Assembly: GCA_905214365.1 (NCBI GenBank)
Contig: CAJMMH010000080.1
Location: 1 to 9,915, forward strand
Origin: an uncultured bacterium
GTDB lineage: Bacteria > Bacillota > Clostridia > Lachnospirales > Lachnospiraceae
Reading direction: 5' to 3'
Length of the DNA: 9,915 nucleotides
A model generated the notes under the pieces. The model saw only the letters and a list, made by a program, of their open reading frames with translations. It did no database searches and had not been told where the DNA came from. Below, piece after piece: positions 1 to 6,284 of the stretch. Every line of letters starts with the position of its first letter. Position 1 is the stretch's first letter. Position numbers and translations under genes: made by a program.

Positions 1-11
1 GGATCAGATTT

Positions 12-2093
12 ATGCATTTATATCAGGATGGAAAACGGCTGGTAATTGCGGAAGGAAAGACACAGGTATGGGTGGAACCGTGGGGGAAAAATTCTCTGCG
101 TGTGCGCATGACTGCCCTGCCGGTGATGGCTGCGGAGGATTGGGCTCTGACAGAGCCGGTGGAAGAGACCGAGTCTCAGATTTCTTTTGAAACAGTGGAC
201 GTAACGGACCCATGGTATCGGGGAGATGAGTTTGTAAAGTATCATCAGACTAGTGTGCAGGCATCGTTGGTCAACGGAAAGATCATGGCAAAGGTTTCCT
301 GCGAGGGGTGGATCAGCTTCTGGAATCAGAAGGGAGAACTTCTTACACAGGAATACTGGCGCAACCGCAACCGGATCAACCGGTACTGTGTGCCGCTTCG
401 GATTGATGCAAGGGAATTGAAACCGGTACAGGGCTGTGATGATTTTGAACTGACGGCCCGGTTTGAAGCATTTGACGATGAAAAAATCTTTGGTATGGGA
501 CAGTACCAGGAGAAACATCTGGATAAAAAGGGAGCGTCGCTGGAGTTAGCGCACCGCAACAGCCAGGCCAGCGTTCCATTTATGGTATCGAGCCGCGGCT
601 ATGGATTCCTCTGGAATAATCCGGCAATTGGAACAGCGGTTTTCGGAACCAACAAGACGGAATGGTACGCAAAGCGGACAAAGAAGCTGGACTATTTCAT
701 TACCGCAGGAGATACGCCGGCAGAAATTGAAGCGCAGTATTCGCAGGCGGCAGGCCGTACGCCGATGATGCCGGAATATGGTCTTGGCTACTGGCAGTGC
801 AAATTGCGCTACCGCACGCAGGATGAGCTTCTTGCGGTGGCAAGAGAGCATAAGCGCCGCGGACTTCCGATGGATGCGATTGTGATTGATTTCTTCCACT
901 GGACAATGCAGGGCGATTTCAAATTTGAGCCGCGCGATTGGCCGGATCCGGAAGCAATGGTAAAGGAGCTGAAGGAGCTTGGAATCGAAACGGTCGTTTC
1001 AGTATGGCCTACGATTGATGAGCGGAGTGAAAATTTCGGCGAGATGAATGAGCGGGGGTATCTGGTCAGCGCGGACCGGGGAAATCCGGATCATATGACT
1101 TGGATGGGGAATACGATTTTCTATGACGCGACACATCCGGGCGCACAGAAATTTGTCTGGGACCGCTGCCGGGAGAATTATTACAAAAAGGGAATCCGCT
1201 GCTTCTGGCTGGATGAGGCGGAGCCGGAGTACGGTCCGTATGATTTTGATAATTACCGGTATTACGCAGGTCCGGCGCTTCAGTGCTCCAATGTGTACCC
1301 GATCGGCTATGCAAAGGGATTTTATGACGGTCTGAAAGCAGAGGGAGAGACGGATATTATGAGTCTGGTCCGCTGCGCGTGGGCAGGAAGCCAGAAGTAC
1401 GGCGTTCTGACCTGGTCCGGAGATATTTATTCATCCTTCCGTTCGATGCGTGAACAGCTGCAGGCAGGATTGAATATAGGAATGGCCGGGATTCCGTGGT
1501 GGACATCCGATATCGGAGGCTTCCTCGGAGGAGATATTTCCGATCCAGCGTTTAAAGAGCTGTTGGTGCGCTGGTTTGAATGGGGCGCTTTCTGTCCGGT
1601 ATTCCGGATGCACGGCGAGCGTTCCCCGTGGTACGAGAGGGAAGAAGAGTTTATCAATGGTGTGCGCCAGCTGACGAGCGGACAGGATAACGAAGTATGG
1701 AGCTTCGGTGAGGATAACTATAAGATTCTGACAAAGTATCTGTATATCCGTGAGCGGCTGCGCCCGTATATCCGGGAATGCATGCGTCAGGCAAGCGAAA
1801 CGGGAGCGCCCGTGATGCGTCCGCTGTTCTTTGATTTCCCGGAGGATAAGGTATGCTGGGAGATTGAGGATTCCTACATGTTCGGATCGGATCTGCTGGT
1901 ATCCCCGGTTATGGAAGCCGGAGCGGAACAAAGAGAAATTTATCTTCCGGCAGGAACCGGCTGGACAGACGCGTTTACAAAGAAGAAATATGAAGGCGGA
2001 CAGTGTGTCATTGTCCCCGCTCCGATTGGTGTGATTCCGGTCATGGTGCGCGAAGGAAAGCAGTATGACATTTATCCGGAGAGTGAAGCGTAA
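12..2093 (+). CDS. GH31 family alpha-glycosidase, alpha-xylosidase-like
   Basis: This 693-residue protein is a glycoside hydrolase family 31 enzyme, which releases alpha-linked sugars from non-reducing ends by a retaining mechanism. There is no signal peptide, so it should act in the cytoplasm on imported oligosaccharides. The order is an N-terminal beta-sandwich (about 1-240, with FGMGQYQ near residue 160), a catalytic barrel (about 250-590) and a C-terminal beta domain. The nucleophile motif WLDEAEPE places the nucleophile at Asp401, and WSGDI places the acid/base at Asp471; GIPWWTSDIGGF and RMHGERSPW follow as in the family. The barrel (QGDFKFEPRDWPDP) looks most like bacterial alpha-xylosidases, but alpha-glucosidase activity is also possible. 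The ATG at 12 is accepted because the N-terminus (VWVEPWGKNSLRVR) looks complete and GGA at 1-3 could be the end of a ribosome binding site cut by the window edge. The family is certain; the substrate is inferred. Confidence 0.93.
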   Translation: MHLYQDGKRLVIAEGKTQVWVEPWGKNSLRVRMTALPVMAAEDWALTEPVEETESQISFETVDVTDPWYRGDEFVKYHQTSVQASLVNGKIMAKVSCEGWISFWNQKGELLTQEYWRNRNRINRYCVPLRIDARELKPVQGCDDFELTARFEAFDDEKIFGMGQYQEKHLDKKGASLELAHRNSQASVPFMVSSRGYGFLWNNPAIGTAVFGTNKTEWYAKRTKKLDYFITAGDTPAEIEAQYSQAAGRTPMMPEYGLGYWQCKLRYRTQDELLAVAREHKRRGLPMDAIVIDFFHWTMQGDFKFEPRDWPDPEAMVKELKELGIETVVSVWPTIDERSENFGEMNERGYLVSADRGNPDHMTWMGNTIFYDATHPGAQKFVWDRCRENYYKKGIRCFWLDEAEPEYGPYDFDNYRYYAGPALQCSNVYPIGYAKGFYDGLKAEGETDIMSLVRCAWAGSQKYGVLTWSGDIYSSFRSMREQLQAGLNIGMAGIPWWTSDIGGFLGGDISDPAFKELLVRWFEWGAFCPVFRMHGERSPWYEREEEFINGVRQLTSGQDNEVWSFGEDNYKILTKYLYIRERLRPYIRECMRQASETGAPVMRPLFFDFPEDKVCWEIEDSYMFGSDLLVSPVMEAGAEQREIYLPAGTGWTDAFTKKKYEGGQCVIVPAPIGVIPVMVREGKQYDIYPESEA

Positions 2094-2147
2094 GCGATCC
2101 TGCCTGTTTTGAGAGTGAACAGCAGCGCATAAGCTGCCGCAGGCGCG

Positions 2148-2173
2148 AGAATGTGCCAGGGCACATTCTTTGT
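2148..2173 (+). terminator. Intrinsic terminator after the GH31 gene
   Basis: AGAATGTGC (2148-2156) pairs perfectly with GCACATTCT (2161-2169) around the four-base loop CAGG. The 3' arm runs into a T-rich stretch (TTCTTTGTT). It lies 55 bases past the GH31 stop codon and separates that gene from the uxu genes. A weaker hairpin, GCAGC/GCTGC (2122-2126 with 2133-2137), precedes it. Confidence 0.8.
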
Positions 2174-2208
2174 TCCAGGCATTTTCACAAACATATGAGT
2201 CATGGGGA

Positions 2209-2225
2209 TGTCGAATTGTGTCGAA
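2209..2225 (+). promoter_or_regulatory. Tandem TGTCGAA repeats upstream of a promoter, possible activator site
   Basis: The heptamer TGTCGAA occurs at 2209-2215 and again at 2219-2225, so the copies are offset by exactly 10 bases, one helical turn. They end just before the proposed -35 box at 2235. Same-face direct repeats at about -61 to -45 are where a bacterial activator often binds. The repeat is seen directly; the function is inference. Confidence 0.4.
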
Positions 2226-2234
2226 GGATTCTGC

Positions 2235-2263
2235 TTGCAGGAAGCGACATTTTTTGCTATAGT
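2235..2263 (+). promoter_or_regulatory. Putative sigma-A promoter with extended -10, distal uxuAB promoter
   Basis: The -10 box TATAGT (2258-2263) is preceded by TGC, an extended -10, and a weak -35 TTGCAG (2235-2240) sits 17 bases upstream. A transcript would start near 2270. If it runs into uxuA it has an unusually long leader of nearly 580 bases; otherwise it makes a separate noncoding RNA. The weak -35 next to the tandem TGTCGAA repeats is consistent with activation. Confidence 0.5.
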
Positions 2264-2302
2264 ATAGCCATACAAAAGAGAACCGCGCAGGCGGAATTAC
2301 AC

Positions 2303-2518
2303 GAATGATAAAGATAGATTAAGTTACAGAGAACAACGCATACAGAGTCTGCGAAAATACGAAAGATAACAGGGAAACATTAAGGTACAGAAGATAAAGG
2401 TGTACAAAAAGCAAAAGATAAAAGCAGATAAAGACAACCAGGGATAAAAGCGTATTAAGACAGCACGGGATAAAGGATAATCAGAGCGGCAAAGGATAGA
2501 AGCATACAAAAGCAAAAG
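2303..2518 (+). repeat. Purine-rich tract with degenerate GATAAA repeats
   Basis: This stretch between the distal promoter and uxuA is strongly enriched in A and G on the + strand. GATAAA occurs six times (2307, 2393, 2417, 2427, 2443, 2469), with near-matches GATAAC, GATAAT and GATAG between them. A longer direct repeat, TACAAAAAGCAAAAG at 2403-2417, returns as TACAAAAGCAAAAG at 2505-2518. All + frames are cut by TAA codons, many inside GATAAA itself, so it is not coding on this strand. It looks like an unstructured RNA leader segment or decayed tandem duplications. No known element is recognised. Confidence 0.5.
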
Positions 2519-2525
2519 TTCGGAC

Positions 2526-2574
2526 AACAGAAACCAGCGATGCGGGAGTGAGAGCCTGTATCGCTGGTTCTGTT
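2526..2574 (+). other. Long imperfect hairpin in the uxuA leader
   Basis: AACAGAAACCAGCGAT (2526-2541) pairs with ATCGCTGGTTCTGTT (2560-2574) with one bulged A. The stem continues inward through GCGGG/CCTGT with two G-T wobbles, giving about 20 pairs around the eight-base loop AGTGAGAG. What follows (TCGGCTTTGTCCC) is only mildly T-rich, so this may be a weak terminator, an attenuator or a stable structural element rather than a classic terminator. Confidence 0.6.
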
Positions 2575-2628
2575 CGGCTTTGTCCCAAAATGGTTTTGAG
2601 AACGTGCAGCAGTTCTGGAAATTCCGTT

Positions 2629-2696
2629 TCTGTTCCTGTTTGAGCGTAGCGTGAATAAAAATGTTATTGTTTAGCGTGAACAGTAACACGAACAGA
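2629..2696 (+). repeat. Structured intergenic repeat, copy 1
   Basis: The stretch begins with GTTCCTGTTTGAGCG (2632-2646), which recurs with one change at 6078-6092. TGTTATTGTT (2662-2671) and AACAGTAACA (2679-2688) form a ten-pair hairpin with one G-T wobble. An outer stem, TCTGTTC (2629-2635) with GAACAGA (2690-2696), encloses it. TAGCGTGAA occurs twice as a direct repeat (2647-2655 and 2672-2680). I read this as a dispersed noncoding element of the genome; its function is unknown to me. Confidence 0.5.
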
Positions 2697-2749
2697 GAAT
2701 AATTACAGTATATAAAAAAAAGACCATTTCTTTTCCTGCCATTATTCAG

Positions 2750-2755
2750 TATAAT
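2750..2755 (+). promoter_or_regulatory. Consensus TATAAT -10 box, proximal uxuAB promoter
   Basis: A perfect TATAAT lies 92 bases before the uxuA start, so transcription would begin near 2762. No good -35 is visible at the expected spacing; the bases near 2728 are T/C-rich (TTCTTT). This suggests an activator-dependent promoter or a fortuitous match. A partial CcpA cre-like sequence (TTTAAACGGATAAG, 2760-2773) covers the proposed start point but misses two consensus positions. Confidence 0.4.
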
Positions 2756-2774
2756 GAGATTTAAACGGATAAGC

Positions 2775-2786
2775 CTGCGTACGCAG
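2775..2786 (+). promoter_or_regulatory. Perfect palindrome CTGCGTACGCAG, candidate operator
   Basis: This 12-base perfect inverted repeat without a spacer lies downstream of the proximal -10 box, at about +14 to +25, and before the uxuA ribosome binding site. That position suits a repressor roadblock, such as a GntR- or LacI-type regulator of uronate genes. No such regulator gene is in the window, so the partner is unknown. Confidence 0.45.
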
Positions 2787-2825
2787 ACATTGTCCAATAT
2801 GAAAATTGAGGCGAAAAATAGTCTC

Positions 2826-2835
2826 AGGGGAAGGA
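2826..2835 (+). promoter_or_regulatory. uxuA ribosome binding site
   Basis: The purine-rich AGGGGAAGGA lies 12 bases before the ATG at 2848 and is the only good Shine-Dalgarno match near the 5' end. It sits inside the upstream extension that would begin at 2806, which argues for the downstream start. Confidence 0.65.
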
Positions 2836-2847
2836 TGGTTATTTCAG

Positions 2848-3924
2848 ATGCAGATGACAATGAGATGGTATGGCAGTCAGTATGACACCGTTACCCTGAA
2901 GCAGATTCGGCAGACAGCTTATGTAAAGGGAGTCATTTCAACCTTATACAGCAAGATGCCGGGTGAAGTATGGACGTTGGATGAGATTCTGACACTGAAG
3001 CATGAAGTAGAGACAGCTGGGCTGACGCTTCCGGGAATTGAAAGCGTGAATGTCAGTGACGCGATTAAAACAGGAGCGCCCGAGCGCGATCGCGATATTG
3101 ACGCGTATATTAAGACACTGGAAAATCTCGGCAAGGCGGATATCCATATGGTATGCTACAATTTTATGCCGGTATTTGACTGGACGCGCACGGAGCTGGC
3201 GCGGGTACGGAAGGACGGTTCTACTGTGCTTGCTTATAACCAGGATAAAATTGACAGCATTGACCCGGCAAAGATGTTTGAGTCTATTTCCGGCGATATG
3301 AACGGAACTGTGATGCCTGGCTGGGAGCCGGAGCGTATGGAAAAGGTAAAGGAGCTGTTCGAGCTCTACAGCGATATCGATGAGGAGAAGCTGTTTGCAA
3401 ACCTGAAATATTTCCTGGAAGCGATTATGCCGGTCTGTGATCGCTACGATATCAATATGGCGATCCATCCGGATGATCCGTCCTGGAGCGTTTTCGGACT
3501 TCCGCGCATCATCAACAACAAGGAGCATATCCTGCGTATGATTCATATGGTGGACAACCCGCACAACGGCGTGACGTTCTGCACCGGCTCCTATGGAACC
3601 AATCTTAGCAACAATCTTCCGGAGATGATTTATGCGCTGAAGGGAAGGATTCATTTTGCGCATATCCGCAATCTGCAGTTCAATGACGGAGAGCGTGATT
3701 TTGAAGAAGCGGCGCATCTGTCCTCAGATGGAACATTTGATATGTATGCGATTGTAAAAGCGCTGTATGATACCGGTTTTGACGGAATCATCCGCCCGGA
3801 TCACGGACGTATGATCTGGGAAGAAAAGGCAATGCCCGGTTACGGACTGTATGACCGCGCGCTTGGAGCGGCATATCTGTGCGGACTGTGGGAAGCAATT
3901 GATAAGGAGGCAAAGCGCAGATGA
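2848..3924 (+). CDS. uxuA: Mannonate dehydratase
   Basis: UxuA removes water from D-mannonate to give 2-keto-3-deoxy-D-gluconate in the cytosolic glucuronate pathway. The protein is 358 residues, close to Bacillus-type UxuA, and opens MQMTMRWYG, the usual family N-terminus. An in-frame start at 2806 would add 14 residues unlike the family and bury the ribosome binding site. Family landmarks run in order: EVWTLDEI, CYNFMPVFDWTR, HPDDP, CTGSYG, FAHIRNL and RPDHG. From known family structures the Mn2+ ligands correspond to His207, Cys245, His272 and Asp318, with His319 next to the metal site; all are present. The stop codon overlaps the uxuB start in ATGA, pointing to translational coupling. Confidence 0.96.
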   Translation: MQMTMRWYGSQYDTVTLKQIRQTAYVKGVISTLYSKMPGEVWTLDEILTLKHEVETAGLTLPGIESVNVSDAIKTGAPERDRDIDAYIKTLENLGKADIHMVCYNFMPVFDWTRTELARVRKDGSTVLAYNQDKIDSIDPAKMFESISGDMNGTVMPGWEPERMEKVKELFELYSDIDEEKLFANLKYFLEAIMPVCDRYDINMAIHPDDPSWSVFGLPRIINNKEHILRMIHMVDNPHNGVTFCTGSYGTNLSNNLPEMIYALKGRIHFAHIRNLQFNDGERDFEEAAHLSSDGTFDMYAIVKALYDTGFDGIIRPDHGRMIWEEKAMPGYGLYDRALGAAYLCGLWEAIDKEAKRR

Positions 3925-5540
3925 AGCTTTCATTAAAAGATATTACAGAAAACCGCGCGCAGTGGGAAGCAGCGGGGATCGCGCTTCCGTCCTATGATGT
4001 GGCTGCAGTTGCGGAAAAAACAAGAAAAGAGCCTGTCTGGGTTCATTTCGGCGCCGGAAATATTTTCCGAGGTTATATTGCAGGGCTTCTGAATCAGCTT
4101 CTGAACAGCGGCGATGCCGATACAGGACTGATCGCGGCAGAAACCTTCGATTACGATATTGCGGACCGGATCTATAAGCCATTTGATAATCTGACGCTGA
4201 TGGCGACGCTGCTTCCGGATGGAACAACGAAAAACTGTGTGATTGCAAGTATTGCAGATTGTGTGAAAGCCGATTATAATAAAGAACAGGAAATTGGCCG
4301 GCTGAAGGCAATGTTCCGCTCTCCGAAGCTGCAGATGGTCAGCTATACGGTAACGGAAAAGGGATACGGACTGAAGGATATGAATGGGGAACTGCTCAGC
4401 GTGGTCCGTCAGGATATTGCGTCCGGCCCTCAGGCTGCAAAGCATGCGATGAGCATTACGGCATCGCTGCTTCATGAGCGTTATCTGGCAGGTGCGTATC
4501 CGATTGCGGTTGTCAGTATGGACAACTGCTCCCACAATGGAGAAAAGCTGAAGGCTGCTGTTCTCACCATTGCAAAAGCATGGGAAGCAAACGGAAAAAC
4601 AGAACCCGGTTTTACCTCGTACCTGGAAGATGAGTCTAAAGTCAGCTTCCCGTGGAGCATGATCGATAAGATTACACCTCGTCCGGCAGAAGCAGTGACA
4701 AAGCGCCTGACTGCGATTGGAATTGAGGATATGGAACCAATCGTTACCGCAAAGAATACTTACATAGCGCCATTTGTTAATGCGGAGGAGCCGCAGTATC
4801 TTGTGATTGAAGACCGGTTCCCGGCAGGCCGCCCGGCATTGGAAAAGGCAGGCGTATACTTTACCGACAGAGATACCGTTAACCGCGTTGAGCGTATGAA
4901 GGTAACAACCTGCCTGAATCCGCTGCATACCGCGCTGGCAGTATACGGCTGCCTGCTCGACTATACGCTGATCGCGGATGAAATGAAGGATCCGCAGCTG
5001 AAAGGTCTGGTAGAGAAGATTGGTTATGCGGAGGGAATGAAGGTTGTAACAGATCCGGGAATCCTGTCTCCGATGGACTTTATCCATGAGGTGATCAACC
5101 GCCGCCTTCCGAATCCGTTTATGCCTGATACGCCTCAGCGGATCGCAACCGACACGTCGCAGAAGATTCCGGTGCGTTTTGGAGAGACAATCCGGGCATA
5201 TGCAGCATCGGATCAGCTTGATGTCAGAAGTCTGGTATACATTCCGCTTGCGATTGCCGGCTGGCTTCGCTATCTGCTTGCCGTGGATGACAATTTGGAG
5301 CCGATGACACTGAGCAGTGATCCGATGAAAGAGCAGCTTCAGAAACAGTTAGAAGGGATTACGGTCGGAAAGCCGGAGACTTATCAGGGACAGCTAAAAG
5401 GAATTCTTGGCAATGTCAATCTGTTCGGCATGGATCTGTATCAGGCAGGATTGGCAGACCGTGTGGAAGAGATGTTCCTTCAGGAGATTGCAGGAAAAGG
5501 TGCAGTCAGAGCAACATTAAAAGCATACGTAAAGGACTGA
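3921..5540 (+). CDS. uxuB: D-mannonate oxidoreductase (fructuronate reductase)
   Basis: This 539-residue protein is a long-chain polyol dehydrogenase of the mannitol dehydrogenase family. With uxuA immediately upstream, the expected reaction is NADH-dependent reduction of D-fructuronate to D-mannonate. The N-terminal nucleotide-binding segment VHFGAGNIFRGY is clear, followed by VVSMDNCSHNGEKL and FPWSMIDKITPRP, both typical of UxuB/MDH proteins. The catalytic stretch MKVTTCLNPLHTALA supplies Lys327, Asn333 and His336, matching the Lys-Asn-His set of the family with one extra residue between Lys and Asn compared with the E. coli-like pattern as I remember it. It is longer than E. coli UxuB, which is about 486 residues. 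Its ribosome binding site AAGGAGG (3904-3910) lies within uxuA, and the 4-base overlap implies a bicistronic unit. Tagaturonate reductase is a less likely alternative given the partner. Confidence 0.92.
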   Translation: MKLSLKDITENRAQWEAAGIALPSYDVAAVAEKTRKEPVWVHFGAGNIFRGYIAGLLNQLLNSGDADTGLIAAETFDYDIADRIYKPFDNLTLMATLLPDGTTKNCVIASIADCVKADYNKEQEIGRLKAMFRSPKLQMVSYTVTEKGYGLKDMNGELLSVVRQDIASGPQAAKHAMSITASLLHERYLAGAYPIAVVSMDNCSHNGEKLKAAVLTIAKAWEANGKTEPGFTSYLEDESKVSFPWSMIDKITPRPAEAVTKRLTAIGIEDMEPIVTAKNTYIAPFVNAEEPQYLVIEDRFPAGRPALEKAGVYFTDRDTVNRVERMKVTTCLNPLHTALAVYGCLLDYTLIADEMKDPQLKGLVEKIGYAEGMKVVTDPGILSPMDFIHEVINRRLPNPFMPDTPQRIATDTSQKIPVRFGETIRAYAASDQLDVRSLVYIPLAIAGWLRYLLAVDDNLEPMTLSSDPMKEQLQKQLEGITVGKPETYQGQLKGILGNVNLFGMDLYQAGLADRVEEMFLQEIAGKGAVRATLKAYVKD

Positions 5541-5573
5541 GGACGGGGAAACTCCCTGTTTCAGTGACAGAAT

Positions 5574-5596
5574 CCGCCGCCGGGATACCCGTGCGG
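5574..5596 (+). other. Small GC-rich hairpin between uxuB and the MarR gene
   Basis: CCGC (5574-5577) pairs with GCGG (5593-5596), and CGGG/CCCG pair inside around ATA. There is no T-run after it, so it is not a convincing terminator, and read-through from uxuB into the regulator gene is plausible over the 80-base gap. Confidence 0.35.
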
Positions 5597-5620
5597 TAAA
5601 AACACAGGGAGGATGAAACG

Positions 5621-6073
5621 ATGAGCAACCGCACACTCGATATGGCAGCAAATGAAATTCTTGTCAGATTGTTCAATGAGATTATGACCATTGAGTCCAG
5701 AGCCATTATTACGGAAGAATTTAAGGATATTACCAATAATGATATGCATGTAATTGAGGCTATCGGCAACGCGCAGCCGGCGAAGGTTTCAACGGTAGCA
5801 AAAATGATGTCAGTAACGCAGGCAACCGTAAATATATCTATGAATGGACTGGAGAAAAAAGGTTACATTAACCGGGAACGCAGTACGGAGGATAAGCGGG
5901 TGGTCTTTGTGACGCTGACTCCGCGCGGGAAAAAAGCGTATAACCATCACCGGGATTTCCACCGGAAAATGATTCACAGCATGGTTGATAACCTGGAGGA
6001 TTCCGAAAAGGAAGTGCTGCTGAAGTGCCTGAATCATCTGATTGATTTCTTTGACAGCTACAGCCAGAAGTGA
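5621..6073 (+). CDS. MarR-family regulator, FabT-like
   Basis: This 150-residue protein is a MarR-type winged-helix regulator expected to act as a dimer. The N-terminal dimerisation helix is at about 8-35, the helix-turn-helix at about 55-80 (STVAKMMSVTQATVNISMNGL) and the wing at about 86-100 (RSTEDKRVVFVTLTPRG), followed by C-terminal dimerisation helices. The whole chain, especially the DMHVIEAIG segment, the LEKKGYI stretch before the wing and the post-wing HRDFHRKM, resembles my recollection of FabT, the acyl-ACP-responsive repressor of fatty acid synthesis genes. No fab genes and no FabT-like TTTGA-N-TCAAA operator are visible here. The start is fixed by AGGGAGG (5606-5612), 8 bases upstream. 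It could be cotranscribed with uxuAB or control the transporter promoter downstream. The MarR family is certain; the FabT assignment is tentative. Confidence 0.9.
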   Translation: MSNRTLDMAANEILVRLFNEIMTIESRAIITEEFKDITNNDMHVIEAIGNAQPAKVSTVAKMMSVTQATVNISMNGLEKKGYINRERSTEDKRVVFVTLTPRGKKAYNHHRDFHRKMIHSMVDNLEDSEKEVLLKCLNHLIDFFDSYSQK

Positions 6074-6077
6074 GAAC

Positions 6078-6136
6078 GTTCCTGTTTGGGCGAAGCGGAA
6101 ACAATAACTCATGTGTCGTTCAAACAGCAACATGAG
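6078..6136 (+). repeat. Structured intergenic repeat, copy 2, with inverted repeat
   Basis: GTTCCTGTTTGGGCG (6078-6092) differs at one position from copy 1 at 2632-2646, and the similarity continues through AAGCG-GAA. CTGTTTG (6082-6088) can pair with CAAACAG (6121-6127). CTCATGT (6108-6114) can pair with ACATGAG (6130-6136) over a 15-base spacer; the two pairings cross, so they are alternatives or a pseudoknot. It starts 5 bases after the MarR stop and ends 10 bases before the bmp -35 box, so it could act as a 3' structure for the regulator or an operator for the transporter. Confidence 0.5.
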
Positions 6137-6146
6137 AAAATTCTAA

Positions 6147-6174
6147 TTGACAAGAAATCGTTTTGTGCTATACT
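6147..6174 (+). promoter_or_regulatory. Strong sigma-A promoter for the BMP transporter operon
   Basis: A perfect -35 TTGACA (6147-6152) and -10 TATACT (6169-6174) are 16 bases apart, with TGC before the -10 as an extended element. Transcription should start near 6181, giving a leader of about 112 bases. This is the best promoter in the window and suits an abundant solute-binding protein. Confidence 0.85.
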
Positions 6175-6186
6175 GAATCTGTATTT

Positions 6187-6220
6187 TGCATGGTAAATGC
6201 AGTTTTTTTACATTTCTGCA
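6187..6220 (+). promoter_or_regulatory. Candidate leader attenuator with alternative hairpins
   Basis: TGCAT (6187-6191) and ATGCA (6197-6201) form a short stem followed by G and seven Ts (6203-6209), a miniature terminator shape only a few bases after the predicted start of transcription. TGCAG (6198-6202) can instead pair with CTGCA (6216-6220), looping out the T-run. The pairings share bases and exclude each other. A further small hairpin, ACAGG/CCTGT (6230-6234 with 6239-6243), follows. The stems are short, so this is tentative, and no known riboswitch is recognised. Confidence 0.3.
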
Positions 6221-6277
6221 GTGATGAATACAGGACAGCCTGTTTTCATAAATAGCGGAGGAAACCGCGAAAATGAC

Positions 6278-6284
6278 GGAGGAG
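6278..6284 (+). promoter_or_regulatory. bmp ribosome binding site
   Basis: GGAGGAG lies 8 bases before the ATG at 6293. It fixes the start there rather than at the in-frame ATG at 6197, which falls inside the leader hairpins and would add 32 residues ahead of the signal peptide. Confidence 0.85.

Noticed and set aside
2806..2847. 14-residue N-terminal extension of UxuA
   Set aside because: The extension is unlike UxuA proteins and contains the ribosome binding site for the ATG at 2848, where the standard family N-terminus begins.
2324..2860. 178-codon hydrophobic frame on the - strand across the uxuA leader
   Set aside because: It begins with TTG inside uxuA, has no ribosome binding site, and its Phe/Leu/Ile-rich character is simply the complement of the purine-rich tract; it also runs through the hairpins and the repeat.
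3933..5087. 384-codon open frame on the - strand within uxuB
   Set aside because: It is a shadow of uxuB, with a Cys/Arg/His-rich low-quality composition and no family resemblance.
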